Shown here piece by piece: positions 45,063-54,366 of a stretch of DNA of 64,000 nt. The DNA comes from Frateuria aurantia DSM 6220 (lineage in GTDB: Bacteria; Pseudomonadota; Gammaproteobacteria; Xanthomonadales; Rhodanobacteraceae): positions 3,111,110 to 3,175,109 of the forward strand of contig NC_017033.1 of the NCBI RefSeq assembly GCF_000242255.2, written 5' to 3'. Under the pieces are notes generated by a model. It had not been told where the DNA came from. It saw nothing but the letters and a program-made list of their open reading frames with translations, and searched no databases. How positions within the stretch are numbered: the first letter of the stretch is position 1; every line of letters begins with the position of its first letter. The position numbers and the translations under genes were made by a program.

Positions 45063-46064
45063 TCAGGCTGCCTGAGTGGCGCTGTGCAGCCAGGGAGCCC
45101 GCTGCGACCAGCGCGGCGGTTCGGGCCAGATTTCCGCTTCGTGCCCTGCCAGGGCGCGTTGCAGATCGGCCACGCCGATCTGCGGCGCGATCAGATTGAC
45201 GAGTCTGGCCGCATAGTCCCGCAGCACCCGATCGCGCTGCAGCACCAGCCAGGTGATGCATTCGGGAAACAGTCCGTCGGCATTGAGCACTTTCAGCTCC
45301 TTGCCGTCTTGCGGGTTCAGACCGATTTCGGCGAGAACACCCACACCCATGCCCGCCTGCACATAGGTCTTGATCAGATCGGCCTCGCCCGAGGTGCAGG
45401 CGATCCGTGGCTGCAGCCCCTGGGCGGCAAAGGCCCGCTGCAGCGAGGACTCGTCCCGCAGCGAGGACTCGTAGCTGACCAGCGGCCACTCGGCCAAGGT
45501 CGCCAGATCCACTGGCCGGTTCAAGCGCGCCAGCTCATGCTCGAAGGGCACCACGACCGCCCGCTGCCAGCGGAACAGGGGAACCGCGATATCCCCCTGG
45601 GGACGCGAGCCACTGGTACTGACGATCGCCAGATCCACCTCGCCGGACTCGATCAGGCTGAGAACCCTGGGTTCACCGTGGGGACGGATATGAATATTGA
45701 GGTCGGGATAATCATGCATGAGACGGGCAATGGCCGGCGGCAGCACGAAACGGGCCTGGGTGTGGGTGGTGGCCAGCGACAGTTCGCCCTGCACCTCACC
45801 CCGCAGATTGGCGGCCAAGGCCCGGATATTGCGTGCTTCGTCCAGCATCACCCGGGCACGCTCGATGACCTGGGCTCCCGCCGGGCTGATCGCATCGAGA
45901 CTTCGACCGCGACGGCTGAAGATCTGGAAGCCCAGCTCGCCTTCGATCTGCTTCAGCTGCTTGCTCAAGCCCGGCTGGGTGGCATGCACCAGCTCGGCGG
46001 CAAGCGTGATATTGAGGCCGGCGTCGGCGATTGCGACGATATAGCGTAGTTGCGTAAGTGTCAT
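45063..46064 (-). CDS. cysB: CysB-type LysR regulator of sulfur assimilation
   Basis: 333 residues. The HTH begins LTQLRYIVAIADAGLNITLA with AELVHATQPGLSKQLKQIEG, typical of the CysB/Cbl branch (KxLKxLE replaced by KQLKQIE). GFQIFSRRGRSLDAISPAGA and QARFVLPPAIARLMHDYP in the cofactor domain also match CysB. CysB activates cys genes and senses O- or N-acetylserine. Start chosen at MTLTQLRYIVA (46064). It is convergent with the sulfurylase gene and divergent from cysG, so it sits in the middle of its probable regulon. The 134 bases to its left contain no gene. Cbl (sulfonate regulator) is the alternative. Confidence 0.88.
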   Translation of the reverse strand: MTLTQLRYIVAIADAGLNITLAAELVHATQPGLSKQLKQIEGELGFQIFSRRGRSLDAISPAGAQVIERARVMLDEARNIRALAANLRGEVQGELSLATTHTQARFVLPPAIARLMHDYPDLNIHIRPHGEPRVLSLIESGEVDLAIVSTSGSRPQGDIAVPLFRWQRAVVVPFEHELARLNRPVDLATLAEWPLVSYESSLRDESSLQRAFAAQGLQPRIACTSGEADLIKTYVQAGMGVGVLAEIGLNPQDGKELKVLNADGLFPECITWLVLQRDRVLRDYAARLVNLIAPQIGVADLQRALAGHEAEIWPEPPRWSQRAPWLHSATQAA

Positions 46065-46283
46065 GGCTAACCCCAGGAAGTCCAAGATGATCCGGATAAC
46101 CGGCCAAAGATCATGCGGGCTTCAACAACAGGGCAGATTCCGGAACACGACGCTTCTCCTGACGCTATGACAACGGGTTATGGCTTGATGCACCATAGCA
46201 AACAAGGCATTGGACGTCTAGCCACACAATTGTCGTCCCTCAGGCTGATGCCATTTGGGGCCACTGCGCACACGTTTGATCAT

Positions 46284-46312
46284 TTGTCGTCGGTCTTCCG
46301 TGAATTTATAGT
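46284..46312 (+). promoter_or_regulatory. Candidate promoter for cysG, possibly leaderless
   Basis: TTGTCG (46284-46289), exactly 17 bases, then TATAGT (46307-46312). Transcription would start near 46319, only a few bases before the preferred cysG ATG at 46323, and no Shine-Dalgarno precedes that ATG. This suggests a leaderless or near-leaderless message. If translation starts elsewhere the argument fails. Confidence 0.45.
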
Positions 46313-46322
46313 CGATACTTTG

Positions 46323-47789
46323 ATGCGATGGTACGCCACCTTGTCTCTTTATCCATTATTCGTCGATCTGCGGGGGCGCGCCGTGCTGGTCATCGGCGGC
46401 GGTCCCGTGGCCGAGCGCAAGATCGCCGCCCTGCTTCGGTCCGAAGCCCAGATCAGTGTGGTGGCCGAGACCCTGACCGAACCACTGCAGGAGCTGGTTG
46501 CCCGGCAGGCGTTGCAGTGGCGGCAGGATCCATTCCAACCCGACATGCTGGATACCGTCTGGCTGACCATTGCCGCCACCGACGATGCGATCCTGAATGC
46601 CACTGTGGCCAAGGCAGGCGAGGCACGCCAACGCTGGGTCAACGTCGTCGATGCTCCCGGCCTGTCCAGTGTCCAGATCCCCTCGGTGATCCATCGCGCG
46701 CCCTTGCAGGTCGCGATTTCGACCCATGGTGCGGCGCCGGTGCTGGCCCGACGCCTGCGCGAGCGTATCGAGAGCCTGCTGCCGGAGTCGATCGGCCCGC
46801 TGGTGGCACTGGCGCAACGTTTCCGTGGACAGATCCGGCAACGTTTCCCCGATCTGGGATCACGCCGGGCCTTCTACGACTGGCTGCATGATGGCCCGGT
46901 CGGCCAGGCACTGGCCCGCCAACAGGAGGACGAGGCCGTGCAGCGGCTTGAATCGGCCCTGGCACAGCCCGCCCGTCCGCTGGAGCGTACTGGCCACGTC
47001 ACCCTGGTCGGAGCCGGCCCCGGTGATCCCGGTCTGTTGACCCTGGCGGCACTGCGGGCCATGAACGAGGCCGACGTGATCCTGCATGACGCACTGGTCA
47101 GCCCGGCCGTGCTTGATCTGGCCCGCCGCGACGCGAGCCTGATTCGGGTCGGCAAGCGCGGCGGCGGTATCCATACGCCCCAGACCGAAATCCACCGGCA
47201 ATTGCTGGAGCATGCCCGCGCCGGCCGTCATGTGGTCCGGCTGAAAGGGGGCGATCCATTTATTTTCGGCCGCGGCGGCGAGGAAATCGAGATTCTGCGC
47301 GAGCATGGCATTGCCTATCGGATCGTGCCGGGCATCACTGCCGCGCTGGCCTGTGCCGCCTATGCCGGCATCTCGCTCAGCCATCGCCAACACGCCCGCT
47401 CGATCCAGCTGATCACCGCCCACAGCCGGGAGGCCGTGCCCAGTCTGGACTGGCTGTCCCTGGTGCAACCGGAACAGACCCTGGCGATCTACATGGGCGT
47501 CGCGGTGCTGGAAACCGTGCAGCAGACCTTGCTGCGGCACGGCATGCCGGCATCGACCCCGTTCGCACTGATCGAGAATGGCAGCCTGCCTTCCCAGCGC
47601 AGCCTGGCTGGCGAGCTGGGCCAACTGAGCCAGCTGGCACTCGAGCACCATATCGCGGCCCCGGCCCTGCTGGTCATTGGCGAAGTGGCCGCGATGGCGC
47701 ACCGGCAACACTGGTTCGGCCGGCACCTGGATGCACGCCCTGCCGGAACGTCCCTGCCGTCACGGCTTCCCGCCCCGCTGGGCACCTGA
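46323..47789 (+). CDS. cysG: Sirohaem synthase (multifunctional CysG)
   Basis: 488 residues. The N-terminal dehydrogenase/ferrochelatase half has LFVDLRGRAVLVIGGGPVAE and STHGAAPVLARRLRERIESL. The C-terminal uroporphyrinogen-III methyltransferase half has VTLVGAGPGDPGLLTLAALR, VGKRGGGIHTPQ, VRLKGGDPFIFGRGGEE and VPGITAALACAAYAGISLSH. It converts uroporphyrinogen III to sirohaem, the cofactor of CysI. Start at MRWYATLSLYPLF (46323), matching the family N terminus; upstream codons in the same frame look non-coding. It is divergent from cysB, which probably activates it. Confidence 0.93.
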   Translation: MRWYATLSLYPLFVDLRGRAVLVIGGGPVAERKIAALLRSEAQISVVAETLTEPLQELVARQALQWRQDPFQPDMLDTVWLTIAATDDAILNATVAKAGEARQRWVNVVDAPGLSSVQIPSVIHRAPLQVAISTHGAAPVLARRLRERIESLLPESIGPLVALAQRFRGQIRQRFPDLGSRRAFYDWLHDGPVGQALARQQEDEAVQRLESALAQPARPLERTGHVTLVGAGPGDPGLLTLAALRAMNEADVILHDALVSPAVLDLARRDASLIRVGKRGGGIHTPQTEIHRQLLEHARAGRHVVRLKGGDPFIFGRGGEEIEILREHGIAYRIVPGITAALACAAYAGISLSHRQHARSIQLITAHSREAVPSLDWLSLVQPEQTLAIYMGVAVLETVQQTLLRHGMPASTPFALIENGSLPSQRSLAGELGQLSQLALEHHIAAPALLVIGEVAAMAHRQHWFGRHLDARPAGTSLPSRLPAPLGT

Positions 47790-47825
47790 AGGACGCCCCT
47801 CAAGGTCGACGGCCGCTGCACGATC

Positions 47826-50111
47826 TCACTGCAGATGCCAACTGACCCCGACATAAGCGGTCAGGCCGTCACCGGGCTGGAACCGGGGGGCGTCCCGCCC
47901 CTGGTCGTCATAGCCCGGCGTGACGATGGGGGCATAATGGCGATTGCCCAGGTTGTGCAGATCAAGAAAGGCCGACCACGGTCCTCGCGCCGGCTGGTAG
48001 CCCATCTCGGCACCGAAAATCGCATAGCCGGGGGCAAATAGACTGTTGGCATAATCAGCCGGCATGCGTGAAGCCAGCTGGGTGCTGGCCCCCAGATAGA
48101 AACCGCCGGCAAACAAGTAGCGCAGACGGGCCTGATAGAAGTGGCGCGGCAGGCCGGGAAGCTGATGATGACCGAAACGGATGTCGCCACGATAGTGGAA
48201 ATCACTCCAGGTATAGGCCTGCACCAGTTGCAGACGCCCCCGCGGCCCTTCCGCCAGCCATGACTGCAAGCCGGCCTCGATGCCTTGATGCAGGGTCGGC
48301 GCAGCATTGTATTCGGCGTCGATCTCGGTCTGGGTGGCTGTGGCCGCCTGCAGCTGCACCGAAAGCAGCTCATGCCGGATGGCCGAACGATAGATATCCG
48401 CGGACCAGGAGCCGATCACCGAGTCCCCGCGGGCGCCCAGCTCGACCGTGCTGGCCCGCTGGTTCTGCAGGTCCAGGCCGCGTATCGCCCAGCCCGTGGC
48501 CGGCCCGTGGCTGAAAGCCGGCGGCGGACTGAGAATGGCCCAGCTGTCGGGGGTCTGCACCGAGCGGCTGAAGTTGCCATACAGCTGGATGCCCGTCGGC
48601 AGGTCCCAGGTCAGGCCGAAGCGGGGGGCCCAGGCCAGCCGCTCGCGCCGATAGGGCTGATTGACGAAGGGCCGGACCACTGCAGTACGTCGGATCGAGT
48701 ACAGGCCGGATAAGCCGGCGATGAGATGCAGATCGGGAATCCACTCGACATTCTCGCTCAGATGCAGGGTATGGTCGCCACCACCATAGGTGGAACGCCG
48801 GACCGGGCTGCCTGTTGGCCAGCCCGCGCCGGCACCGGCAGCGATCCGCACCGTACTGTCTTCCGATGAACTCAGGTTGCGGGTTGACAGGATCCCCGCC
48901 TGCAGATCGTGCGGCCGTCCGAAGATCTCGCCATGATGACGCCACGACAGCACTGCGCTGACGTCACTGAAATGCCAGATATCACGGCTGTAGATATTGG
49001 CTGCCGAGTCGATCGGATATCGGTGCCAGACCCAGCCGATATCCAGCTCGGAGTCCTGATCCAGGTGCAGGGTGGTCTTGCTGCCCAGCCAGATCGACCC
49101 GGGCTGGTGCCGGTCGGCACCCCATAGCCGGTTCAGGGGATTGGCCTGCCTGGGATGCGAGCGGATCTGGGCCAGCGTCAGATCGCCCGGCACGCCATTG
49201 AAGGTATTGCGCCAGCGCAGATACAGGCGGGTCTCGAGCAGAGCATTGAAGCGATAGCCCAGATTGGCGACCAGACCGCTACTGCGGCCACGCGTCAGGG
49301 CCTGGTAGCCGGTCCGTTCCGAATGGGTCAGGCTGAGGTAGTAATCCCAGTGCGCATCATGGCCGCCGACCGCGACCTGCTGCTTGCCATAGCCATAACT
49401 GCCGCCCTCCAGCCGGATCGCCAGCGGCGGCGCGTGCCGGCCATCAGTGGTGACATAGTTGATCGTGCCCCCCAGGGTCAGTGTGCCCAGATCGAAGCCG
49501 TTGGCGCCACGCAGAATTTCGGTGTGATCCAGCCCCAGCGGCTCGAAGAGTTCGTAAGGTGTCCCACCCGGCCCGGTGACCGGCAGGCCATCAAACAGCA
49601 TCAGCAGACCCGAGCGGAAATAGCCGGTCCCCCGGTTGATCGATGATCCCCGGATCGATATCTTCAGCCCATCGTTGCCGCCGGCCGACTGGGCATAGAC
49701 GCCCGGCTGGTAAGCCAGAATATCGGCACTGGTAGCCACTTTCGCTGCCAGCACCGATGACTGGTCGATCACCGCCACCCCGCCGGGCACCTGCTCAAGC
49801 TCGGCCCGGGCCTTGGCACTGACCGATGCGGCACCGGCCGACACGACCACTGCGGACAGCAGTCTGGATGGCCTGGATGCCTTCTTTCCGGCATCGTCGG
49901 AGGACGCCTCCGCCGATTCGGACGGTGGCTCGCGACGAACCTGCTCCATCGCCACGGCCGGCCCTGCCATGCTGCCGGATGCCAGTGCAAGGCAGATCAC
50001 GGATACGGAACGCCACGGCTCCCCGCGATGGCGGAACAGGCCTCGCTCCAACCTTCCGGCCCCTGCAGCTGCCGTCAGTCCTCCGGTCACGGATCCAGCC
50101 TCCCTTCTCAT
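47826..50111 (-). CDS. TonB-dependent outer-membrane receptor, probably for a sulfur compound
   Basis: 761 residues. A long signal region (basic start, then VSVICLALASGSMAGPAVA) leads to a plug domain (VPGGVAVIDQSSVLAAKVAT, IRGSSINRGTGYFRSGLLML, GLDHTEILRGANGFDLGTLT, LGGTINYVTTDG) and a beta-barrel ending in aromatic/hydrophobic residues (LTAYVGVSWHLQ). It would import a substrate across the outer membrane using TonB energy. Siderophore receptors share this architecture. The flanking sulfur genes (cysG on one side, divergent sfnB-like genes on the other) argue for an organosulfur ligand, as with the sulfate-ester receptor SftP of Pseudomonas. No binding residues prove the ligand. It is divergent from the sfnB-like genes across 294 bases, which hold no gene I can support. 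Confidence 0.85.
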   Translation of the reverse strand: MRREAGSVTGGLTAAAGAGRLERGLFRHRGEPWRSVSVICLALASGSMAGPAVAMEQVRREPPSESAEASSDDAGKKASRPSRLLSAVVVSAGAASVSAKARAELEQVPGGVAVIDQSSVLAAKVATSADILAYQPGVYAQSAGGNDGLKISIRGSSINRGTGYFRSGLLMLFDGLPVTGPGGTPYELFEPLGLDHTEILRGANGFDLGTLTLGGTINYVTTDGRHAPPLAIRLEGGSYGYGKQQVAVGGHDAHWDYYLSLTHSERTGYQALTRGRSSGLVANLGYRFNALLETRLYLRWRNTFNGVPGDLTLAQIRSHPRQANPLNRLWGADRHQPGSIWLGSKTTLHLDQDSELDIGWVWHRYPIDSAANIYSRDIWHFSDVSAVLSWRHHGEIFGRPHDLQAGILSTRNLSSSEDSTVRIAAGAGAGWPTGSPVRRSTYGGGDHTLHLSENVEWIPDLHLIAGLSGLYSIRRTAVVRPFVNQPYRRERLAWAPRFGLTWDLPTGIQLYGNFSRSVQTPDSWAILSPPPAFSHGPATGWAIRGLDLQNQRASTVELGARGDSVIGSWSADIYRSAIRHELLSVQLQAATATQTEIDAEYNAAPTLHQGIEAGLQSWLAEGPRGRLQLVQAYTWSDFHYRGDIRFGHHQLPGLPRHFYQARLRYLFAGGFYLGASTQLASRMPADYANSLFAPGYAIFGAEMGYQPARGPWSAFLDLHNLGNRHYAPIVTPGYDDQGRDAPRFQPGDGLTAYVGVSWHLQ

Positions 50112-50405
50112 TCCGACCTCCCATCCATGGCCATTCCCCTCGAACGCGGATACAGAGCCTCATGCCCCGACCGCCGCAAGCACGTGTTTACCGAAGTCGA
50201 CACCTTCCTGGAAACTACCGGCAGGCATATGGACATGCTCCACGGCACCGCAGATGCGGACAAGAGAGGTGCTTGAAAAAATGTCACTCAAGGACATCCA
50301 TACATCCATCCATATGCACATGACCCATCGTTCTCATGCATTTGAATGAAAAGCGGATAGTCTGGCTTCGATGCTGATGATCCGGCCTGCACCAGGAGTC
50401 TTGCG

Positions 50406-51602
50406 ATGAGTCATCAACCCACTTCCGCTGCACACATCATCAGCAATGACGAGGAGGCACTGGCCAGTGCGCAAGCCCTGGCCGCCGTCTTTGCCCCCGA
50501 TGCCGGTGAACGCGATGCGCGACGCCACCTTCCCCAGGCGGATATCGAGCGCTTTTCCGACAGCGGGCTGTGGGCGATCACGGTGCCACAGGCCTTCGGC
50601 GGGGCGGGCGTCTCCTTTCGCACCCTTGCTGAAGTCGTCCGTCGGATCTCGGTCGCCGATCCCTCGCTGGGACAGCTGCCGCAGAATCATTACGGCGTGA
50701 TCGATCTGCTGTTGCAGACCGGGACCCCGGAACAACAAGCCGATTATTTCGCCAAGGTGCTGCAAGGTCAGCGTTTCGGCAATGCCTTTTCAGAATCGGC
50801 CAGCGCTCATGCCGGCCGATTTGAAACCCGTATCCGCTTCCGACGGGATCACGTCGTGCTGGATGGCGAAAAGGCTTATGCCACCGGGGCCTTGTTCGCA
50901 CATATCGTACCGGTCTCGGCGGTGGACGAGGATGGCCGGATCTTCGTCGCCCTGGTCCCCAGGGATGCGCCCGGTCTGAGCGTGCTTGATACCTGGGATG
51001 GCTTCGGCCAGCGCATCACCGCCAGCGGCACGGCACGGATCGAAGCCGTCAAGGTCCCGCTGGAGGCCGTACTGCCGGCCTATCAGGCCTATGACCGGCC
51101 GACGGCCGACGGCCCGGTATCACAGCTGATCCAGGCGGCCATCGATGCCGGCATCGCTGCCGCCGCCTTCCAGGACAGCCTGCGCCATGCACGCCAGGCC
51201 AGGCCCTGGATCGACAGCGGGCAGACCCACGGCCATGAGGACCTGTTCAGTCAGGCCATCATCGGGGATCTGAGCTGGCAGCTGCATGCGGCCGAAGCCC
51301 TGCTCGAAGAGGCGGCCGATGCCGTGGATATCGCCCAGGCCAGCCCCGGCATCGATACGGTTGCCCAGGCCTCGGCAGCGGTCGCCAAAGCCAAGATACT
51401 CACTACTGAAATCGCCCTGCTGGCCAGCAGCAAGCTGTTCGAGCTGGCAGGCACTCGCTCGGTCTCTGGACGTCATCATCTGGATCGGCATTGGCGCAAT
51501 GCACGAACCCATACCCTGCATGACCCCGTCCGCTGGAAATACCACCTGGTGGGCAACTATCGACTCAATCACGTGCCGCCACCACGTCATACCTGGAACT
51601 GA
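50406..51602 (+). CDS. SfnB/DszC-like flavin monooxygenase, copy 1
   Basis: 398 residues with the acyl-CoA dehydrogenase fold but SfnB/DszC-type signatures: SDSGLWAITVPQAFGGAGVS, LGQLPQNHYGVIDLLLQTGT, GEKAYATGALFAHIVPVSAV, and the C-terminal HLDRHWRNARTHTLHDPVRW. Proteins of this class use reduced FMN and oxygen on sulfur compounds (dibenzothiophene, dimethyl sulfone) rather than dehydrogenating acyl-CoA. It leads a three-gene run (two SfnB-like genes and an LLM monooxygenase) and is divergent from the TonB receptor. A sulfur-scavenging role is inferred from these neighbours. Confidence 0.82.
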   Translation: MSHQPTSAAHIISNDEEALASAQALAAVFAPDAGERDARRHLPQADIERFSDSGLWAITVPQAFGGAGVSFRTLAEVVRRISVADPSLGQLPQNHYGVIDLLLQTGTPEQQADYFAKVLQGQRFGNAFSESASAHAGRFETRIRFRRDHVVLDGEKAYATGALFAHIVPVSAVDEDGRIFVALVPRDAPGLSVLDTWDGFGQRITASGTARIEAVKVPLEAVLPAYQAYDRPTADGPVSQLIQAAIDAGIAAAAFQDSLRHARQARPWIDSGQTHGHEDLFSQAIIGDLSWQLHAAEALLEEAADAVDIAQASPGIDTVAQASAAVAKAKILTTEIALLASSKLFELAGTRSVSGRHHLDRHWRNARTHTLHDPVRWKYHLVGNYRLNHVPPPRHTWN

Positions 51603-51633
51603 ACCCTCGCCACCGCCTGCACCGGAGCTGCCG

Positions 51634-52911
51634 ATGACCGCCCCCCTGCCCACCCCGATCCCCTCTTCCCCGCAAGCACCGCAAGCACCGCAAGCACCGC
51701 AAGCACCGCAGCAACAAGCAGGCAGCGGCCCGGCCCATCGAATCCGCTCTGCCGCCGAAGCCCTCCAGATCGCGCGAGCGCTTGCCGGGGAACTGGGCCG
51801 GGAAGCTTCCGAGCGCGACCGGGACCGACGATTGCCCTGGGCTGAACTGGATGCGCTCAGCCGCAGCGGGCTGCTGGCCATCACCGTACCGAAGGCCGCA
51901 GGCGGCGCGGATGTCGACAGCGGCACCGTGGCCGAGGTGATCGCCATCCTGGCCGAGGCCGATGCCTCCATCGGACAGATTCCGCAAAACCATTTCTATC
52001 TGCTGGAAGCGCTGCGGGTGGATGGCAGCGAAGGCCAGCAGGCCCGCTACCATGCGCAGGTGCTGGCTGGTGCGCGCTTCGGCAACGCCCTGGCCGAGCT
52101 GGGCACGCCGACCGCGCTGGATATCCGTACCCGGATCCGGCCCCAGGCAGACGGCAGCTGGCTGCTTGACGGGCACAAGGCCTATTCGACCGGGGCGCTG
52201 TTCGCCCATTGGATCGGCGTCCAGGCACTCGATGAACAGGATCGCCCATGGCTGGCCATCATTCCGCATGATGCTGCGGGACTGGAACTGGTAGATGACT
52301 GGCTCGGCTTCGGCCAGCGCACCACCGGCAGCGGCACCACCCATCTGGATCAGGTCCGGGTCGAGGCCGATGCACTGATTCCGCATTACCGGGGCTTTGA
52401 GCGACCGACGCGGATCGGCCCCTTCGGCCAGCTTGTGCATGCCGGCATCGATCTGGGCATTGCCCGGGCCGCGCTGGCCGATACCTTGCAGTTTGTCCGT
52501 GAGCACTCACGGCCCTGGAAGGACGCCGGCGTGACGCGCGCCCGTGACGACCCCTATGTCATCGCCCGCATCGGCGGGTTGGATACCGCGCTCAGCGCCG
52601 CCCAGGCGCTGCTGCGACGCGCCGGGCGGCAAGTCGATGCGATCCGGGAGGCCGCATCTGCCGAGGATCTGGCCAGCGCTTCGGTGGCCGTCGCCGAGGC
52701 CAAGATCGCCACCAGCCGGATCGCGCTGGAGGCCAGCCAGAGCCTGTTCGAACTGGCAGGCAGCCAATCCACCTTGCAGGCGTACAACCTGGATCGGCAC
52801 TGGCGCAATGCCCGCACCCATACCCTGCACGATCCTCTGCGCTGGAAATATCGCCTGATCGGCGACTACCTGCTGAACCACAGCCTGCCCCCGCGGCACG
52901 GCTCGGTCTGA
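51634..52911 (+). CDS. SfnB/DszC-like flavin monooxygenase, copy 2
   Basis: 425 residues, clearly paralogous to copy 1: LSRSGLLAITVPKAAGGADV, IGQIPQNHFYLLEALRVDGS, GHKAYSTGALFAHWIGVQAL, LDRHWRNARTHTLHDPLRWK. It differs by a Gln/Ala/Pro-rich N-terminal extension (QAPQAPQAPQAPQQQ) encoded by a 9-bp tandem repeat, and by a different C terminus. Start at ATG 51634 with GGAG eight bases upstream; the open frame extends further, but that part lies within copy 1 in another frame. It follows copy 1 by 31 bases. Two diverged copies may act on different substrates or form a heteromer. Expected to need reduced FMN from a reductase not in the window. Confidence 0.82.
   Translation: MTAPLPTPIPSSPQAPQAPQAPQAPQQQAGSGPAHRIRSAAEALQIARALAGELGREASERDRDRRLPWAELDALSRSGLLAITVPKAAGGADVDSGTVAEVIAILAEADASIGQIPQNHFYLLEALRVDGSEGQQARYHAQVLAGARFGNALAELGTPTALDIRTRIRPQADGSWLLDGHKAYSTGALFAHWIGVQALDEQDRPWLAIIPHDAAGLELVDDWLGFGQRTTGSGTTHLDQVRVEADALIPHYRGFERPTRIGPFGQLVHAGIDLGIARAALADTLQFVREHSRPWKDAGVTRARDDPYVIARIGGLDTALSAAQALLRRAGRQVDAIREAASAEDLASASVAVAEAKIATSRIALEASQSLFELAGSQSTLQAYNLDRHWRNARTHTLHDPLRWKYRLIGDYLLNHSLPPRHGSV
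51672..51707 (+). repeat. Four perfect copies of a 9-bp repeat inside the second sfnB-like gene
   Basis: GCAAGCACC occurs four times without change, giving four Gln-Ala-Pro units near the N terminus. Slippage would add or remove three residues at a time and never break the frame, so the linker length may vary between strains. Confidence 0.9.
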
Positions 52912-52934
52912 TCGCCAACGCCTCCGGAATCACG

Positions 52935-54323
52935 ATGACCCGCCTCTTGCGCCTCAATGCCTTTGCAATGAACTGCGTCGGACACCAGTCACCCGGGCTG
53001 TGGACCCATCCCGCAGACCGGTCATCGCATTACAAGGATCTGGACTACTGGATCGAACTGGCCAGATTGCTGGAACGAGGCCTGTTCGACGGGCTGTTTA
53101 TCGCCGATGTGCTCGGCGTATATGACGTCTATCAGGATTCATCCGCCGCCGCCCTGCGGCAGGCGGCGCAGATTCCGGTCAACGATCCGCTGCAGCTGAT
53201 TCCGCCGATGGCATGGGTCACGGAACACTTGGGCTTTGGCCTGACGGCATCGATCTCCTTCGAGCACCCGTTCCCCTTCGCCCGCCGACTCTCGACCCTG
53301 GATCACCTGACCCGGGGTCGCGTCGGCTGGAATATCGTCACGTCCTATCTGGAAAGCGGCGCCCGCAATCTGGGTCTGCGCCAGCAGGTCGAGCATGACA
53401 CCCGCTATGACTATGCCGATGAATACCTGGAAGTCTGCTACAAGCTGCTGGAAGGCAGCTGGGAAGAAGGCGCCGTGCAGCGTGATCGCGAGCGCCGGGT
53501 GTTCACCGACCCCGCCAGGGTCCACCCGATCCGCCATCAAGGCCGCTGGTTCCAGGTGCCCGGTATCCATCTCAGCGAACCCTCGATCCAGCGTACGCCG
53601 GTGTTGTATCAGGCCGGCACCTCCCGCCGCGGCCGCCGGTTCGCCGGCCAACATGCTGAATGCGTGTTTCTGGCCAGCCCCTCCAAGGCGGCGCTGGCCC
53701 GCCAGATCAGGAGCCTGCGCGAGGAGGCCGTGCGCGCCGGACGCGATCCATCCGCGCTGCTCTTCTTCAACCTGCTGACTCTGGTGATTGCCGACACCGA
53801 TGCCCAGGCAAAGGCCAAACTCGACGACTATCGCCGCCATGCCAGCCGGGAGGGCGCACTGGCCCTGATGTCAGGCTGGACCGGCATCGATCTGGCCATC
53901 TATCCTCCCGATCAGCCGTTGCAAAAGGTCAAGACCCAGGCGATCCAATCGGCCGTGGAAGCCTTTTCCAGTAGCGACCCCGAAACCGAATGGACCGTGG
54001 ATGCTCTGGCCCACTGGGCCGGCATCGGTGGTCTGGGACCGTTGCTGGTCGGCAGCCCCGCGACCGTAGCCGACCAATTGCAAGTCTGGCAGGAGGCCAC
54101 CGGCGTGGACGGCTTCAATCTGGCCTATGCCATCGCTCCACGCAGCTTCGAGGACATCGTCGAACTGCTGGTGCCCGAACTGCAGCGCCGCGGCATCTAC
54201 AAGACCGCTTATGCCCCGGGCAGTCTGCGCCACAAGCTGTTCGGCCAGGGTGACCGCTTGCAGTCACCTCATCCGGCGGCCCATTGGCGGGAAGTCATTC
54301 CACAACGGACCGCAACCGCCTGA
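52935..54323 (+). CDS. LLM-class flavin monooxygenase of the NtaA/SnaA/DszA group
   Basis: 462 residues. The luciferase-like fold is shown by LLRLNAFAMNCVGHQSPGLW, ARLLERGLFDGLFIADVLGV, PFPFARRLSTLDHLTRGRVG, WNIVTSYLESGARNLGL, and QRTPVLYQAGTSRRGRRFAG. The NtaA/SnaA/DszA group are FMNH2-dependent two-component oxygenases that attack carbon-sulfur or carbon-nitrogen bonds. DszA converts dibenzothiophene sulfone to a sulfinate, and related enzymes act on alkyl sulfones and nitrilotriacetate. With the preceding SfnB/DszC-like genes, 23 bases upstream, it suggests oxidative release of sulfite, which CysI could then reduce. The substrate is inferred only. Confidence 0.82.
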   Translation: MTRLLRLNAFAMNCVGHQSPGLWTHPADRSSHYKDLDYWIELARLLERGLFDGLFIADVLGVYDVYQDSSAAALRQAAQIPVNDPLQLIPPMAWVTEHLGFGLTASISFEHPFPFARRLSTLDHLTRGRVGWNIVTSYLESGARNLGLRQQVEHDTRYDYADEYLEVCYKLLEGSWEEGAVQRDRERRVFTDPARVHPIRHQGRWFQVPGIHLSEPSIQRTPVLYQAGTSRRGRRFAGQHAECVFLASPSKAALARQIRSLREEAVRAGRDPSALLFFNLLTLVIADTDAQAKAKLDDYRRHASREGALALMSGWTGIDLAIYPPDQPLQKVKTQAIQSAVEAFSSSDPETEWTVDALAHWAGIGGLGPLLVGSPATVADQLQVWQEATGVDGFNLAYAIAPRSFEDIVELLVPELQRRGIYKTAYAPGSLRHKLFGQGDRLQSPHPAAHWREVIPQRTATA

Positions 54324-54366
54324 TCCGTCATCTTGGCGATCTGCGCGACGGAGTCCCTGATTCAGA

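Noticed and set aside
50330-50405. Sigma-54 promoter before the first sfnB-like gene, as for some SfnR-controlled sulfone genes
   Set aside because: The nearest GG and GC dinucleotides are not 10 bases apart, so -24/-12 spacing is wrong.
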